Source of the DNA: Parascedosporium putredinis
Taxonomy: Eukaryota; Ascomycota; Sordariomycetes; Microascales; Microascaceae
Direction of reading: 5' to 3'
Assembly: GCA_949357655.1 (NCBI GenBank)
Contig: CASHTG010000015.1
Location: 744,001-808,000 of the forward strand
DNA length: 64,000 bases
Shown: piece after piece, positions 1-11,860 of the stretch
Layout: every line of letters starts with the position of its first letter
Numbering within the stretch: the stretch's first letter is position 1
Position numbers and translations under genes: made by a program
The notes under the pieces: generated by a model
Seen by the model: the letters and a program-made list of their open reading frames with translations, nothing else
Told to the model about the DNA's origin: nothing
The model's database searches: none

Positions 1-1667
1 CGCGGCCGAGGCCAAGGCCTGGACGGCATGAGGAACTTACGGATTGCACGCAGCACACAGCGTGCTTCATGCTATCGCTTGTTTAGCTCACCTTGTGCAA
101 CTTGCTCAACAATCCTATTGCGCTATCAGTCTCGTTTTGCTTTTCTCCCCTATTTGGCTCTTTTTGTTGCCTTTCTCTCTCGTTCATCTTTGACTATGGC
201 TTACGTGTATTCTAGGGGTGGCACACCACATTTGGGGGTGTGCAAGGCTGTCCCCCAGCGCGGCGATATAGCCGCCTAGCCTTCACGACAAGTGCGCACG
301 TATGTACCGCATCTTTTTGTTGGGTTCGTTATCTGATGCCTCTCGAAACGGCGGTGTAGATGCCACAATAATAGAAATAAGGAGAGAAAGGGAGGGGGCA
401 ATCGGTGGAAAGGGCGAACAAAGAGTGCAAGAGGCAAATCACGGCGGAGAAGCCGGATGACTCGATGGCTATATGGCAAGCTAGGTTAACTCTCGTTGGC
501 CGCTTGTCGAATATAGGCAGGAAGGCCGCGAGCGAGTTAGACTTGCTGGACCTAGTTGGCAGACATGCTGGTGTTAAATATGGGCCACATACACGAAAGT
601 GCAAGCGCACATCCGACCAATGTTTGACCACTCCATGCAGACCTGCGTGTACTGCGCCCCTCCCCTTCGGTTCACTTTGATCCTACGGCTGCGGCGGAAG
701 ATATGACCTGGCACAGCGCCAGAGTTGTGACCCGTGATACGAGGCGGACGCATGTATGTGGCCGTCTGCTGCGGAGAGCATATGTGGGTTTGCATAGACT
801 GTTTCCTCATTCGATCTCACATCAACGCAAGGAGGGGGCAGCCGGGGAATACGGAACGCGGACGGATTGCGGATTGGATTGTGCGGATGCTAGGACGCTG
901 TTCTCCTGGCTTGCCGTCGGGAATTAGGGTTGAGAGCCGCTGAGAGTGATGGATGCCGAGTCCTCCGAGGCGGTGTAGAAGCCTGCTTAGAAAGAGCCCC
1001 TTCCTTCACCCTGCGCGCCCCATTACACGGGACCCTCGACCAGTCAGCCGCCTTGGCCCTCCAAGCGCTTACCTCGAACAGCCGCCATCCCTATGGTATG
1101 GCGGCAGGGCTGACCTACGAAAGGGAAAATGGCCTGGTGGGAAGGGGAGGGGAAGCGGCAAGGGGGGCTGCTCACGGCACTTGACGAAGCGAGGGCGTTG
1201 GGAAACGGCCGGAAAAACAAGCCGGAACTCTGCGTGGGACCAAGCGCCCTTTGTCCACGTGTGTCCCGCTTGGGACAAGGGAGACGGGAAACCCTTGGGT
1301 TTCATGCATCCATAGATCCATGCATGGCAAGATCGTACCAAAGGTTCTCGAATGGTGTGTTCAGAGCAGGGCTTGAATGCCGGGAGAGAGCACAGACTTG
1401 GACCGATCTTCTCCCTTAGGGTCCATCCGATCTGGGGAGTGTGTGTGTGGGGAGGTGCAGACCTGATCTTGAAATACCACTCCCGGCTGTGATCCCCTTC
1501 TCGTCGCGAAACGGGGCCCTCGGAAAACCCTACAAAGGACCGAAGACACCATACGAGCCGAACTGGAAGGTGCACTCCACTAGAGCGAGGAAAGGGAAGG
1601 AGAAAAGGACCAAAGAAAAGAAGGGGATGGTGGAAAAATGGAAAGATCGAACCTTGCCTCCGTGCCG

Positions 1668-1691
1668 AGTCGCCAAGTCGCCAAGTCGCCC
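1668..1691. repeat. Tandem repeat, three units of AGTCGCC(A/C)
   Basis: Three contiguous 8-bp units, AGTCGCCA, AGTCGCCA and AGTCGCCC. Simple slippage-type repeat in non-coding DNA. Confidence 0.85.
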
Positions 1692-2735
1692 AGACGGCCA
1701 AGCTCATTGAAGCTCATGCGGTTCACGCTTAGCTACGCCCGATGAGCGAGCACGCCGCTTCCTCTGTTTCCTCTGCTTCCTCTGTGGAGATGGAACAATT
1801 TCTAGGATGGACAGTCAGCGCGTTGGAAGCCTGTGACTCCCCTCCTTCTTCTTTCCTCCCGCTCCCCCGGCCTCCTCATAGTCTCATGAGGTGGTGTAAC
1901 TAGGCTTGCGTCCGGCTACATCGCATGAATGCGTGCGCCCAGAAGGGAAGGCCGGCAGGTAACAGCACAGAACAGCCTGCCGGAATCTGAAGCTTGGCGA
2001 ACGTGGCGAGGGTTGGTCGAGATCTACGTCTCTTGGCCTCTTTAAAGAGAAACAGCTTCTTTTCTTGTCCCTCTTTCTTTACCTCCCCTCTCCCCTTTTT
2101 GCCCTTCTTATCTTGTGCAAGGCTTGTCCTGATGCTTCTCAGAACCCCAATTTGAAAGCTATGACGGAAAGGGAAGATCTCAATCAGACTTGATTTATTG
2201 CCCTTAAAAAAGAGGTTGGGGGTTAGCGTCTTTAGCGCGACCCTTGTTGCTGGTGTTTTATCCTTCTATTTATTCCACTAAGCACCCACTTCTTTTTCTG
2301 TGGGTACGTGTCCGCCCGCTTAGTGTTGATAGCAAAAGTCTCTGAATATCTTCCAACCACATGGCCAAGACGTGCTCCAACCACGTACAAAGTATTTCGT
2401 AGATGGTAGCGCTCATGCCTACCGAATGCTTAGCGATTTGATGAACGCGGTGCTGTCTTCTGATGGCTCCTGGGGCATTAACCTTCTGCGGGAATGCTCA
2501 AATATGCCACCGAGATCCAATTGATACAACGGATCCATGAATATTTTCAGTTGGCGCTTCACACCTCGCTTGAGCCAAAGCCCAAAAGACCGACGCCGAC
2601 CGGCCAGCCTTTGGCTGAGCTGGCGCCCGTGGCTGGCCATGGGGATCGTTGTGATCAATGTATGTTGCTTAGACGCGCACCACCTCGGCGCCGCCTGATG
2701 TTGTATTGACGCAAGCCACCCACGGGGTGCCTGGC

Positions 2736-2790
2736 ACTGGAGCTGGTGCTGGTGCTGGTGCCGATGCTGGTGCTGGCTGGTGCTGGTTGT
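2736..2790. repeat. GGTGCT/GCTGGT minisatellite
   Basis: Imperfect array of GGTGCT hexamers (seen as GCTGGTGCTGGTGCTGGTG and continuations) with a CCGATGCT interruption near 2761. No coding frame is convincingly attached to it. Confidence 0.8.
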
Positions 2791-3446
2791 GGGGGCAGGA
2801 TCCTGTCAGTTCCTGAATCGCTGTGCAGCCAATCGCAGAGCTTCTTTTCCAAGAACAGGGATAAGAGCTGGCCCGGCCTTGGCTTGGCCGCCTTTCCCCA
2901 ACCACCTCGTCACGGCCACATCCCCTGCCAAATATTTTCCTTTTTCCCACCAAAAAAAAGCTGGAAGGACTGGCATCGAGTGCGCAAATCATAGCATATG
3001 GTTTCGTCATTCATGGATTGCCCTCCCTCTGCCCCACAAGGACGACATGGCACACCTCGTGTCTTGGGCAAGTCTTGGGAGGTCTTGGGATGGAGGGGGA
3101 GGGAGGCAGTGCGGGAGGTGGTTGGGCTCCGATGGGGATCTCCCTTTTGTGCCTTGCCTTAAAGATGCAATCTCGCTCCTCCCACATGAGACACCGATCG
3201 TGCTCGATTGTGACATCTTAATAAAGCTTGTATACTTTTTTTCCCTTTGAAATTCTTCATCAATAGAGCTTTTTAGACGTCACTGCATCTGCCACGCCAC
3301 GCTACCGCATTCTTCATCCTCTTGCGCTCCATCTCCCTCTCTGTCTGTCGTTGCCGTTTTTCTCCACACGCAAAGCAAAGGAACCAATCTGCATTGTGCC
3401 GACGATTGACCCTCTCTCGACCTTGTTCCCGGGCTTGATTGTCTGC

Positions 3447-3456
3447 TATTATATAT
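3447..3456 (+). promoter_or_regulatory. TATA-like element upstream of the Crh gene
   Basis: AT run TATTATATAT in otherwise GC-balanced DNA, about 290 bp before the Crh start codon and followed by CT-rich sequence typical of fungal leaders. The assignment rests on composition and position only. Confidence 0.35.
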
Positions 3457-3747
3457 CCTGCCCGATTCCGACTTACCCTTTCGAGAACGGCCTCCCTCTA
3501 ACGCCTTTTCTTCCTTCCCCCTCATTCTTATTGGGGGTTTTTTGGATCGACAACGCATAACACCCGTGATAGATTGAGCTGGTCTTGTGTCTGGGAATTC
3601 CGTCATTGAAAAACCCGCTCCTCTCTCTCCTACGCCCTTCGCTGCTTCTCCGAGAAGTCCACGACGACCTGTTTTCAGCAAAACCTCTGGCGCGAAACTG
3701 AAGGGCAAAATCACATCTCCCTTTGCACATTCTTCCATTCTTGAACA

Positions 3748-4973
3748 ATGAGGATAGCCAACCTTCCATGGGCCGCGCTGGCCGCCACCTTTGCTCACAC
3801 AGCTTCCGCCCAAACATGGACAGCCTGCAACCCGCTCACCAGTAAGTGACCTCGTCTTTCGGTCTATGCTCCGTCCGCCCCTCTCTGACGAGGGTGCTCT
3901 TCGCTCTCTGTCTCTCTCCCGCTCTTTCTCCCCCACTAACACAAAAACTTTGGTAGCCACCTGCCCCAATGATACCGCACTCGGCATGTCGATCCGTGTG
4001 GACTTTACCAAGGGCGAAGTTAATTCCTTTGTTGCCTCTGGCACGCCCTCTTATGACGGAGAGGGTGTTTCTTTCAGCGTTGCCAGGCCTGGCGATGCTC
4101 CCCAACTCATCTCCACCTTCTACATCATGTTTGGTCGCGTAGAAGTCACTATGAAGGCAGCCCCTGGAACCGGTATCGTCAGCTCCGTGGTACTGCAATC
4201 CGACACCCTCGACGAGATCGACCTGGAATGGCTCGGTGTCGACAACGGCCAGGTCCAGACCAATTATTTTGGGAAAGGTATCGTGGGCAACTACAACCGA
4301 GGGCAGTTCAACCCCGCTCCCAACAACCAGGCCGAGTGGCACACCTACACCATCGACTGGACCCAGGACCGCATCGTCTGGCTGGTTGACGGCACGGAAA
4401 TCCGCACCCAGACCGCCGATTCCGCTGAGGACAACCAGTACCCGCAGACGCCTATGCAATTCAAGTTCGGAGCCTGGGCTGGCGGCGACCCGAGCAATGC
4501 CCAGGGCACCATCGAGTGGGCCGGCGGTGTGACCAACTACGAAAATGGGCCCTACTCCATGAGGGTCAAGTCTGTCGCCGTGAGCGACTACTCGACTGGC
4601 AAGGAGTACCGCTACAAGGACAATTCGGGGTCCTGGGAGTCCATCGAGGCCATTGACGGCGAGGTCAACGGCAACATCGGTAACGTCGACGTCATCACCA
4701 TCACCGCGAGCGCTGCATCTCCCACCGGATCCGGCTCCCCCGCGTACCTGCTGGTGGCATAGGTACCGCCAGCGGCGATGCTACCCTTACGCAGACCGGC
4801 TGGCCCTGGGTACCCGGTGCTACTCCGGACCAGGGCTCCGTCCCTGACGGCTGGGTAATGACCGAGGAAGGCAAGCTCATCCCCAACCAGTCGGCGAGCG
4901 TGCGCCCCCTCTTGTCGTCTTCTTCACCTCTTTGCTTCTGGGAGTCGCCATCCTTCTTGGACAAGCCGCATAA
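3748..4973 (+). CDS. Crh-type GPI-anchored chitin-glucan transglycosidase (GH16)
   Basis: Predicted to crosslink chitin to beta-glucan in the cell wall (Crh1/Utr2 family). Exons are 3748-3841 and 3957-4973, with donor GTAAGT and acceptor TAG. The first Met opens a signal peptide (MRIANLPWAALAATF..., cleavage near SA-Q). A Cys-containing segment (WTACNPL then CPNDTALG) follows. The GH16 catalytic motif DEIDLE lies at about residues 117-122, followed by a Trp-rich beta-sandwich (TIDWTQDRIVWLVDG). The Ser-rich C-terminal part and hydrophobic GPI-type tail (ending LLLGVAILLGQAA) are readable only after two one-base corrections, near 4744 and in the C run 4905-4909. Without them the frame stops at 4762. 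The corrected length is 370 residues, normal for the family. No CBM18 module is seen. The family and catalytic site are clear; the exact member is not. Confidence 0.9.
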
Positions 4974-6347
4974 TCCCCGACTCGGTCTTATCTTTGCTTT
5001 ACTTTTGGGTTATATCTTATCTTGTTTACTCAACAACACGTCAATCGACGACTGTCTGATACCTCGCTCGTTTGTTCGTTATTCGTTAGCACGAGGAGGC
5101 TGTATGACACTGTCGATGTATTTCTACAGTGGAGGTGGAATCATGGCGACCCCTGCAATGGCAGCGGAAACCACGTCCAAGAAGTCTGCCTTTTTAGCTT
5201 TTTTTTTTTTTTTTTTTTTTTTTCCATACCCGAGGCAGGGTTCAGTAGGGGCATCGTCATGTCTCGCATCCTGCTTCACACTGTTTTCCCATCACGGGTG
5301 GTTCTCACATTGTTTTTTGGTCTTTCTCTCGCATTGTATAGCGGCGTTGGGATTATAGAAGCATAGATGGGCAACGCCCACCACCGCACAACCCGAATAC
5401 GGTTGTTGGCACCACGGCATGACTGCCGGATTCGAGAGCGACGCCTTCATGATTAAGGCTTAATGTTTAGAAAATACAGTCTTTGCCTACCTTTAATCTT
5501 TGGATCGAGAATCACGTTTCATCTTGTATTCCGCCCCTTCGTAGAGATGGCAGCTAGCTACGCTTTACACTGCGGGCTCCATCTGTCCAAGATGTGTCAA
5601 GCTGGCACGATGCACGTATTCGAGTCGAGTTCGAGCTTCGATAGTCGGTTTATGGGGAAGAAACGACACAGTTTTGATATAATTGTATTTCAATGTTTGT
5701 CAAAATAACAAGGGCACGAGTCAAAAGGCAATTCAAATAAAACAATATCGGGGGAAAGAGATACGAGAATGCTATGCTCTTCTACTCCTTTGTGGCCCGC
5801 CTTCACCGAGCCGAGTCCTTCCGCGGCCTCTGGGTCGTCTTTCTTGGAGGCCTTGAGCCCCCTCTCGTCTTTTTCATACTCTTTTTTTCTTTCTTTTTCT
5901 TCAATCCCGGCGTATTTCTAGTCCTTGTAACTTCATGCTCGGACACGCTACGCCTCCCTTGTCTTGTGCGCTTCGGAGTTGCCTCCCTTGCGTGCATATT
6001 TGGATATTGGTGGAAATGTCGATAACAAGTGTAAAGGAATTATGCTGTGGACGAAGCACCCCCAAGCCAGTCACTGGTCAAACTCCGGTGCTGCCCGTTG
6101 ACCTAGTCTATTTACAAAACCGAAATAAGGAAGAAGGGAAAAAGAGGGCGCAGAAGGGCAAGAAGAGAAATAAAGGATGGGATGAAAGAAAAAGAACAAG
6201 TAAGGACGAGGAGAAACAGAATACGAGATACAGAAATAAACGGCGGTAATGAAGAGAAACGATGCAGGGTTCTTTGGCATAAAACTAGGACGTAGTAGTG
6301 TGTCCGTCGAGATGCGACGCTTTCTAGATTCAAACTCCCCAACTGCT
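4974..6347. other. Intergenic region between convergent Crh and TOP1 genes
   Basis: 3' flanks of two convergent genes. It contains a 25-bp poly-T tract (5199-5223) and AT-rich, A-rich stretches near 6120-6240 that probably belong to the TOP1 3' untranslated region. The open frames are short and low in complexity. Confidence 0.6.
5199..5223. repeat. Poly-T tract, 25 bp
   Basis: Uninterrupted run of T about 230 bp beyond the Crh stop codon. Long homopolymers like this are the least reliable part of such an assembly, so the length is approximate. Confidence 0.9.
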
Positions 6348-9300
6348 TTAAAACTCCCAATCCTCATCCTCGACGGACTTGATAGCCCAGTTGAACTTCT
6401 CCCTTAGAGTCTTGGAGAAGAACTTCTCGATAGGGACGTCAAACTTGCGAGCAAAGACGACGGTTAGGCGGGGATCAATGTAATTCTAAAGAGCAAAAAG
6501 TGTTAGTGATACAAGGCCTCAGCAACGACTACTAGACGCGGGATCGTGGGCCAACTTACAATTTTACTCGTACCCAGGGCAACTTCTTTGTTGCCCTCGC
6601 GGTCCTCGGCCTGGAGCTTCAGATTGTTAATCTGCGTGTCATGCTTGGCGATCTGCTGTTCGAGCTTCTCCACTGTTGCGCCACGGCCCTCGGCGGCAAC
6701 CTTCTTGGACTTATTTTCCTTCTTGAACTTGGACTGGAGCTCGGCCACCGCCTTCAAACGCTCCTTCAATTCCTTGTCAGGGTGCGGCTTCTCTCCTTCG
6801 GCGACGCGCTTCTCATTTTCCTTTTGGAACTTCTTCGTTATAGTCTCGCGCTCCTTTTCGACGAGCTGCTCTTGGTGCTCAATGATCCACGCCTCGGACA
6901 GTTCGGGCTCGAGCGCAAACCAATCAGCACCCTTCTTCTTCTTCTGCTTGGGATCGACATCGAGAATCATCTGCTTGGCTCGCCACTTCTTGTATTGGTA
7001 GCCCTTGATCTTATCCCCCAGCTTCTCCATCTGCTGCTCGTGGCTTGCACCGACGGTACGCTTGTGGTTACAGAGGATGGCGACTTGACGGTTACAGTCG
7101 TTGTACAGTTTGACCTTCTCCGCGATGGGGCGGCTGTCGACCTTGAGCTCCTTCAGCAGCCTAGCCATGGTGATGGAAGCGTTGTAGGTACGGAAGACCT
7201 TCGCCGTCAGACCGGGCATGTAACCCGAGAGATGTTTGTTCAACTGCGTGGTCTACGTCACAAGGAGGTTAGCAAGAGCGATCTTGTAAAATAGGACACG
7301 GTAGGTTCGCTTCAGGAAAATGCACATACCGTCAGGCGATCAAAAATATCATCGCCGGTAGTCTTGGGGGCTTCTTGAAGAGCTTCAGGTTCTTGAACAC
7401 CTGCTTGTCTACCTTGACCTCGTCGTAGAAGCGGATACTGTCTTTACCAAGGAAGTCGAAAATGACAGTGTCGGGTTCCCTGAGGGTGACATGCTCGTAC
7501 TTGAGAGAGCAGCAACCCACCGTTTCGGCCTCATTTTCGGCATCCTTCTCGTTACCGGCCCTGAGGGCGAGCTTGTCGATGAGATAGACGGCGGTGGCGC
7601 GTTGCCGGTCGGCCATGACTTCACTCTTAAGATCTCGCGTGTAGTCCTTGCGGATCCTGTCAATGTGCTTCTTCAGTTCACGCGCCTTTTCGAACTTCTT
7701 GAAATCACTCTGGCCCTTGATAGCACTGTTCGCCGCCAGCATGACGTATTTGTAGGCGCCGTTGATGTTTTCCTGCCACATGGCAAGCCATGTTGCCTTG
7801 TTGTCGTGCTGAACAGCCTTCCATTTATGACCGGCGGGCGGTTTGGGGACCTCTGCGCCCTTGCCAATGTTGATGGTGATTTGCTCCGGGTAGACGCGAC
7901 GCTTGACCTTGCCAGTCTTGGGGTGCTCGCCACGGCCGCGGAATAGGCTTGGAGGTTCGACACGGAAGTTGCCCACTTTTTCTTTGCGGCCATCCCACTT
8001 GCAGTGCATGAAAGGAGCCTCCATCTTTTCCCGGTCTGCCTTTTCTGCCTTCTTTTCGGCCGCCGATCGGGCCTTCTTGGCCTCGTTGGTGGTCTGCCAG
8101 TATTCGTGGATCTTGGTGAAGTCGAGCTTCGAGAAATCTTTGATGTCAACTTTATTGCCCTGCTTGTCCGTGGCACCGCCCGTCTGCTTGACCGTCTCCT
8201 TGAAGTCGGTGAAGAAATTCTTCTGGAAGACAGGGTTCTCGACGTTATGCGTCGAATGAAGCATGGATCCGAAAAACCAGGCAATCTCTTCCGCCTCGAT
8301 GTGGAGATTGACAGGCTTCCCGTCATAGTACAGCTTGACGTTAGAGGGTAGAGGCGTGTACTCAGGGGAAAGAGAACACCATTGTGCTCAAGAGTGTTCC
8401 ACTTGACGCTGTCGTCCTCCTTCTTCGGCGCATTCCACCACTCGTACTCCTCTTCACCATCCTCCGGCGCCTCGCTCTGGTCCTTGGGTTCAGCCTTGAC
8501 CGCTTTGGCGCCCTTCTTCACAGGCGCAGCCTTGGCAGCCGATTTAGCCTTGGCAGCAGCGGTATTCTTGGGCTTCTTCAGAGGGACGTCTGAGTCCGAA
8601 TCCTGTTTCTTGACGTCATTCGTCTTCTTTGCGGAAGCGGAGCCCACCGACTTGCGCTTCGCGGCCGGCTTCGCAAGAGGCTTGTCATCGTCACTGTCCG
8701 ACTCGTCCTTAATAGCCTTCTTAGCAGGTGTCTTCTTCGTCGCGGGAGTGGCCTTCTTCGCGCTTTTGCTCAAGGGGCATCGTCGGAATCGTCGTCAGGG
8801 ACAATTGTTCTTGTCCGTTGACGTTTAGCCTAGGGGAAGTCGGGCATCAGTACGGGTCTTTGAATACGGCGCAGAGAACAGGTGTGCCCGTGGAAAAACT
8901 CTTACCAAAGGCTGGCCGTCATCGCTGTCCTCTGAATTATCCTTGTAGTTGATTTTTGTGATGGACGTCCGCGATTTTCGCTTCGCGGCTCCATTGGTGA
9001 GCGGGCTGTCCACTGTCATGGCATCGTTGGACGCCTTCGATTTCACCCCTCCGGAGGCTGTCAAGGCAGCGCGAGTTAGCCAAATCATCCATTGAACAAG
9101 ATGGGACGGGTTGAGAGAGAATGAGATGGAGCCTGGGGTCGCGAGGAGATGGTGACACGTCATCCGAGCCTCGAGCCCCATCGAAGACTGGGGGCTGAGG
9201 CAAGACTCGCGCCCCTTTGTGGGATAGATCGATCACTTCACTTACCGCGCCCTTTGAAACGGGCAAGGGGCATATCGTCATCGGAGCCGCTTGAACTCAT
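6348..9300 (-). CDS. TOP1: DNA topoisomerase I (type IB)
   Basis: Nuclear type IB topoisomerase that relaxes supercoils during replication and transcription. Exons in transcript order: 9300-9246, 9057-8906, 8829-7330, 7252-6560, 6485-6348. The N-terminus is a charged, Lys/Ser/Asp-rich domain (MSSSGSDDDMPLARF; KKATPATKKTPAKK). The conserved core begins around EEYEWWNAPKKEDDSVKW and LEHNGVLFP, with HSTHNVENPVFQKNFFTDF, ALRAGNEKDAENEAETVGCC and KDSIRFYDEVKVDKQVFKNL. A coiled linker follows, then the C-terminal domain. The catalytic Tyr lies in SKI/NYIDPR, with the last intron falling just before NY. The protein ends SVEDEDWEF. Three one-base deletions in C runs (plus-strand G runs 8774-8777, 8365-8368 and 7366-7370) break the frame; correcting them gives 846 residues. 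The gene is divergent from ATP3. Confidence 0.95.
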
Positions 9301-10444
9301 CGTGACTCGATTCGGGTTGCCGCGAGTGGGAAACGCGCGCGGAATTTGGATGTTTTGAACGGGGGTGAGTCGTGTTCGACTGCAAGAATCGGGGGCGATG
9401 AAGTAGTCGCGAAATCGACCAGGCTCCCAGTGGATAGATAAATACGAGGGGTAGAAAAAGGAAAAAATAGAGGAAGCTGCCGGAATCGATGGTCTACATG
9501 GATGTGCTCGGGGAAGTTGTACACGGAGGAGTGAGCGTGAGAAAAAATGGTGGACGGAGACGAAGGAGAGTTGGGGGAAAATTGGCGGGTGGAGGAAACT
9601 ATTAGAAGGCGCAAGTTTTTGGAGGTGGTCGTGACGGACTGTCAAGCAAGCACGCCTCGCCCCCTACAGTTCGCCCACTGGCTGGATGGCCTTCTGTTTC
9701 GGGACCCTCTCCCACTTTGGCTGTCTGTGCCCCTAACGTTTTAGGCCCGGATGAACGCCAGCCTCCAAAAGCCTCTAGTGTTTGGGTGGGGGCATCCAGT
9801 TGAGCGCACGATTCGCCGATTCGCAAGGACTGGGCTCCAGTGGATCTAAAGGTCACGTGTCTGACTCGTCAGGACCAGCTGGAGGCTCGGTGTGGTGCCA
9901 GCATTGTTCAATGTTTTGAAAAGAGACACACAGACCCGAGTTTGGTGGCTCTGGCTCGGCTAGAGGGAAAAAAGGCACACGTTTGGCGCCTCGTGGCGAC
10001 CTCTGCCACTGGACGTGAATCCACAAAGTTACAAAGAACACGACACACTCTCTCTCAGCATTATAACCATGGAGAGGCGCGGAGGGCAATTGATAGGGCA
10101 ACTGTTGCTGGGTTGGCCTCGCTTTCCCTGCCTCTTCTTTTCCCCAAGCACTTTCAACCTCTCAACGACGTGAAGAGTCAGTCTCAAGTCAATCCTACGC
10201 AAAACCAGTGATTCCCCTTGGGTGGAACTTAGAGAAGGAAAAAATCGTTCGCGTCTCCAAATGGAAATTTACCATGTGCTAAAACCATGTGACCGGCACT
10301 GTGTCGTGGTTGGCCGAGTGTCAACAAAGTAATTTTTCCATGAAGAAGCACTGAGTAATACATGTACACTACGAGCGGATTGTCTCCCTCCCGTCCAGTC
10401 CCGCTCTGCAAGTCCACATTGATGTTCCGTCCCACGTTCTAAAT

Positions 10445-10450
10445 CACGTG
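10445..10450. promoter_or_regulatory. CACGTG (E-box-like) in the TOP1/ATP3 divergent promoter
   Basis: CACGTG inside the 8-bp palindrome TCACGTGA, about 205 bp upstream of the ATP3 start. A second CACGTG lies at 9854-9859. In fungi this core is bound by bHLH factors such as Cbf1. Binding here is inferred from sequence only. Confidence 0.35.
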
Positions 10451-10585
10451 ACCAAAAGCTCGGCTGTCCGCACCTGCGTTCGGATCTAGGAGGAACGTCG
10501 ACGAGTTTGAAAATAACCTCGTCAATTGAAGAGAGGCACCCCAAGCTCAACCACCATAACCTCACCATTGAACGTACCTCATCAG

Positions 10586-10609
10586 TCAATTGATCGGCGA
10601 ATCAATTGA
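10586..10609. promoter_or_regulatory. Inverted repeat of two TCAATTGA palindromes upstream of ATP3
   Basis: TCAATTGAT and ATCAATTGA flank a 6-nt centre, 48-71 bp before the ATP3 start codon. A third TCAATTGA is at 10522-10529. The same 8-mer occurs upstream of several other genes in this window. It could be a factor-binding site; no factor is assigned. Confidence 0.4.
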
Positions 10610-10656
10610 CCTGGGCTCGACAGCGGCTTTCATTCCAATAATACACCTCATTCACG

Positions 10657-11860
10657 ATGCTGTCGAGGGCGGCGAGACCGGCTATCCGGGCTGCGGCTTC
10701 GGCTCCTAGGTGAGTCTAAATTCTCCTCAAGCCGGACGCTCGCGAATCCGACCACGACCAGTTGTCGTCCATCATCACCCACCCGCCTCGCGCAGGTGAT
10801 CCAAATGATTACCGATACATTTTTACCAAGCATTGACCTGTGAACTAATGATTGAATTTTTGTTGGAATAAAGGGTCGTTGCCGGCACTCCTGCTACCGC
10901 TGCAGGCTATGCCACGCTTCGTGAGATCGAGGACCGCCTCAAGTCCATCCGAAACATCGAGAAGATCACCAACACCATGAAGATCGTTGCCTCCACCAAG
11001 CTCAACCGCGCCCAGCGAGCCATGAAGGATTCCCGCAGCTACGGCCAGACCTCCAACGAGGTCTACAAGTCTGCCGAGACCGCTGCTATCCCTGGCGAGA
11101 AGAAGACCCTTCTCATCGTCTGCTCCTCCGACAAGGGTCTCTGCGGTGGTGTTCACTCCGGTCTTAGCCGAACTGTCCGCCGCATGTTCGCCGAGAAGCC
11201 CAACGCTTACGACCTCGTCATCCTCGGCGAGAAGTGCAAGTCCCAGCTTAGCAGGACCAACGCCAACGACATCCAGATCAGCGTTGCTGGTCTCGGCAAG
11301 GATGTTCCCAGCTTCGCTGATGCTCAGGCCATCGTCGATCAGATCCTCCTCATCCCCAACGAGTACACCGAGGTCAAGATTCTGTACAACAAGTTCATCA
11401 ACGCCACTAGCTACGAGCCCACTGTGATTGAGGCATTTTCCGAGGAGGCCATCACCCAGTCTCGTGAGTTGTTTTGCGGCTAGAGGTCAACTTCTTTATC
11501 GATTCTTGCTAATTATCATCCTAGCCAACTTCTCTGCTTTCGAGGTCGAGGAGGAGCTCATCCCCCACCTCCGCGAGTACGGCCTGGCCAACTCTCTACT
11601 GGGCGCTTGCCGAGGGCCACGCCTGCGAGATCTCCGCCCGACGAAATGCTATGGACGTAAGTGATTGACCTTGGCTGTTTCAATATGGAGGTTTTCCTTT
11701 TCCAGACACTAACGCCTCCCTCCTTTTTCAGAACGCTTCCAAGAACGCTGGTGAGATGATCCAGAGGTACCAAATTCTCTTCAACCGAACCCGTCAAGCC
11801 GTCATTACCGGAGAGCTGGTGGAGATTATCACTGGTGCTACCGCCTCTGCGGACATGTAA
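10657..11860 (+). CDS. ATP3: Mitochondrial F1Fo ATP synthase gamma subunit
   Basis: Central rotor stalk of the F1 sector in the mitochondrial matrix. Exons are 10657-10709, 10874-11463, 11525-11656 and 11732-11860, all with GT-AG borders. The N-terminus (MLSRAARPAIRAAAS) is Arg/Ala-rich and acid-free, as expected for a matrix-targeting presequence. The mature part shows ATLREIEDRLKSIRNIEKIT, NTMKIVASTKLNRAQ and LLIVCSSDKGLCGGVHSG, all hallmarks of gamma. The C-terminal helix ends NRTRQAVITGELVEIITGA. In exon 3 the frame breaks in a CT repeat at about 11595: two bases are missing, and restoring them gives the expected Leu-Tyr-Trp-Ala sequence. The corrected length is 301 residues, normal for fungal gamma. 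The stop is TAA at 11858-11860. Confidence 0.95.

Larger units (their letters stand above)
1..3747. other. Intergenic region upstream of the Crh gene
   Basis: No supportable gene. The longest open frame (212 codons, minus strand, 1069-1707) has low-complexity, Pro/Arg-rich composition and no recognisable motif. The region holds an 8-bp tandem repeat (1668-1691), a GGTGCT-type minisatellite (about 2736-2790) and a CT-rich stretch with a TATA-like AT run near 3450 that leads into the Crh gene. A gene with many small exons or frame errors could be hidden here. Confidence 0.6.
9301..10656. other. Divergent promoter region between TOP1 and ATP3
   Basis: A shared 1.36-kb upstream region for two housekeeping genes on opposite strands. 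It contains CACGTG boxes at 9854-9859 and 10445-10450 (the second inside the palindrome TCACGTGA). Three copies of TCAATTGA (10522, 10586, 10602) sit within 135 bp of the ATP3 start codon. No gene is evident. Confidence 0.6.

Noticed and set aside
1069..1707. 212-codon minus-strand ORF
   Set aside because: Low-complexity composition, no recognisable domain and no plausible exon partners.
3280..4044. 254-codon minus-strand ORF overlapping the Crh promoter and first exon
   Set aside because: Arg/Gly-rich with no motif. It overlaps a well-supported gene and its promoter on the other strand.
6641..7294. 217-codon Leu-rich plus-strand ORF
   Set aside because: Antisense shadow of the Lys/Glu-rich TOP1 linker region; its Leu/Phe richness follows from the opposite strand.
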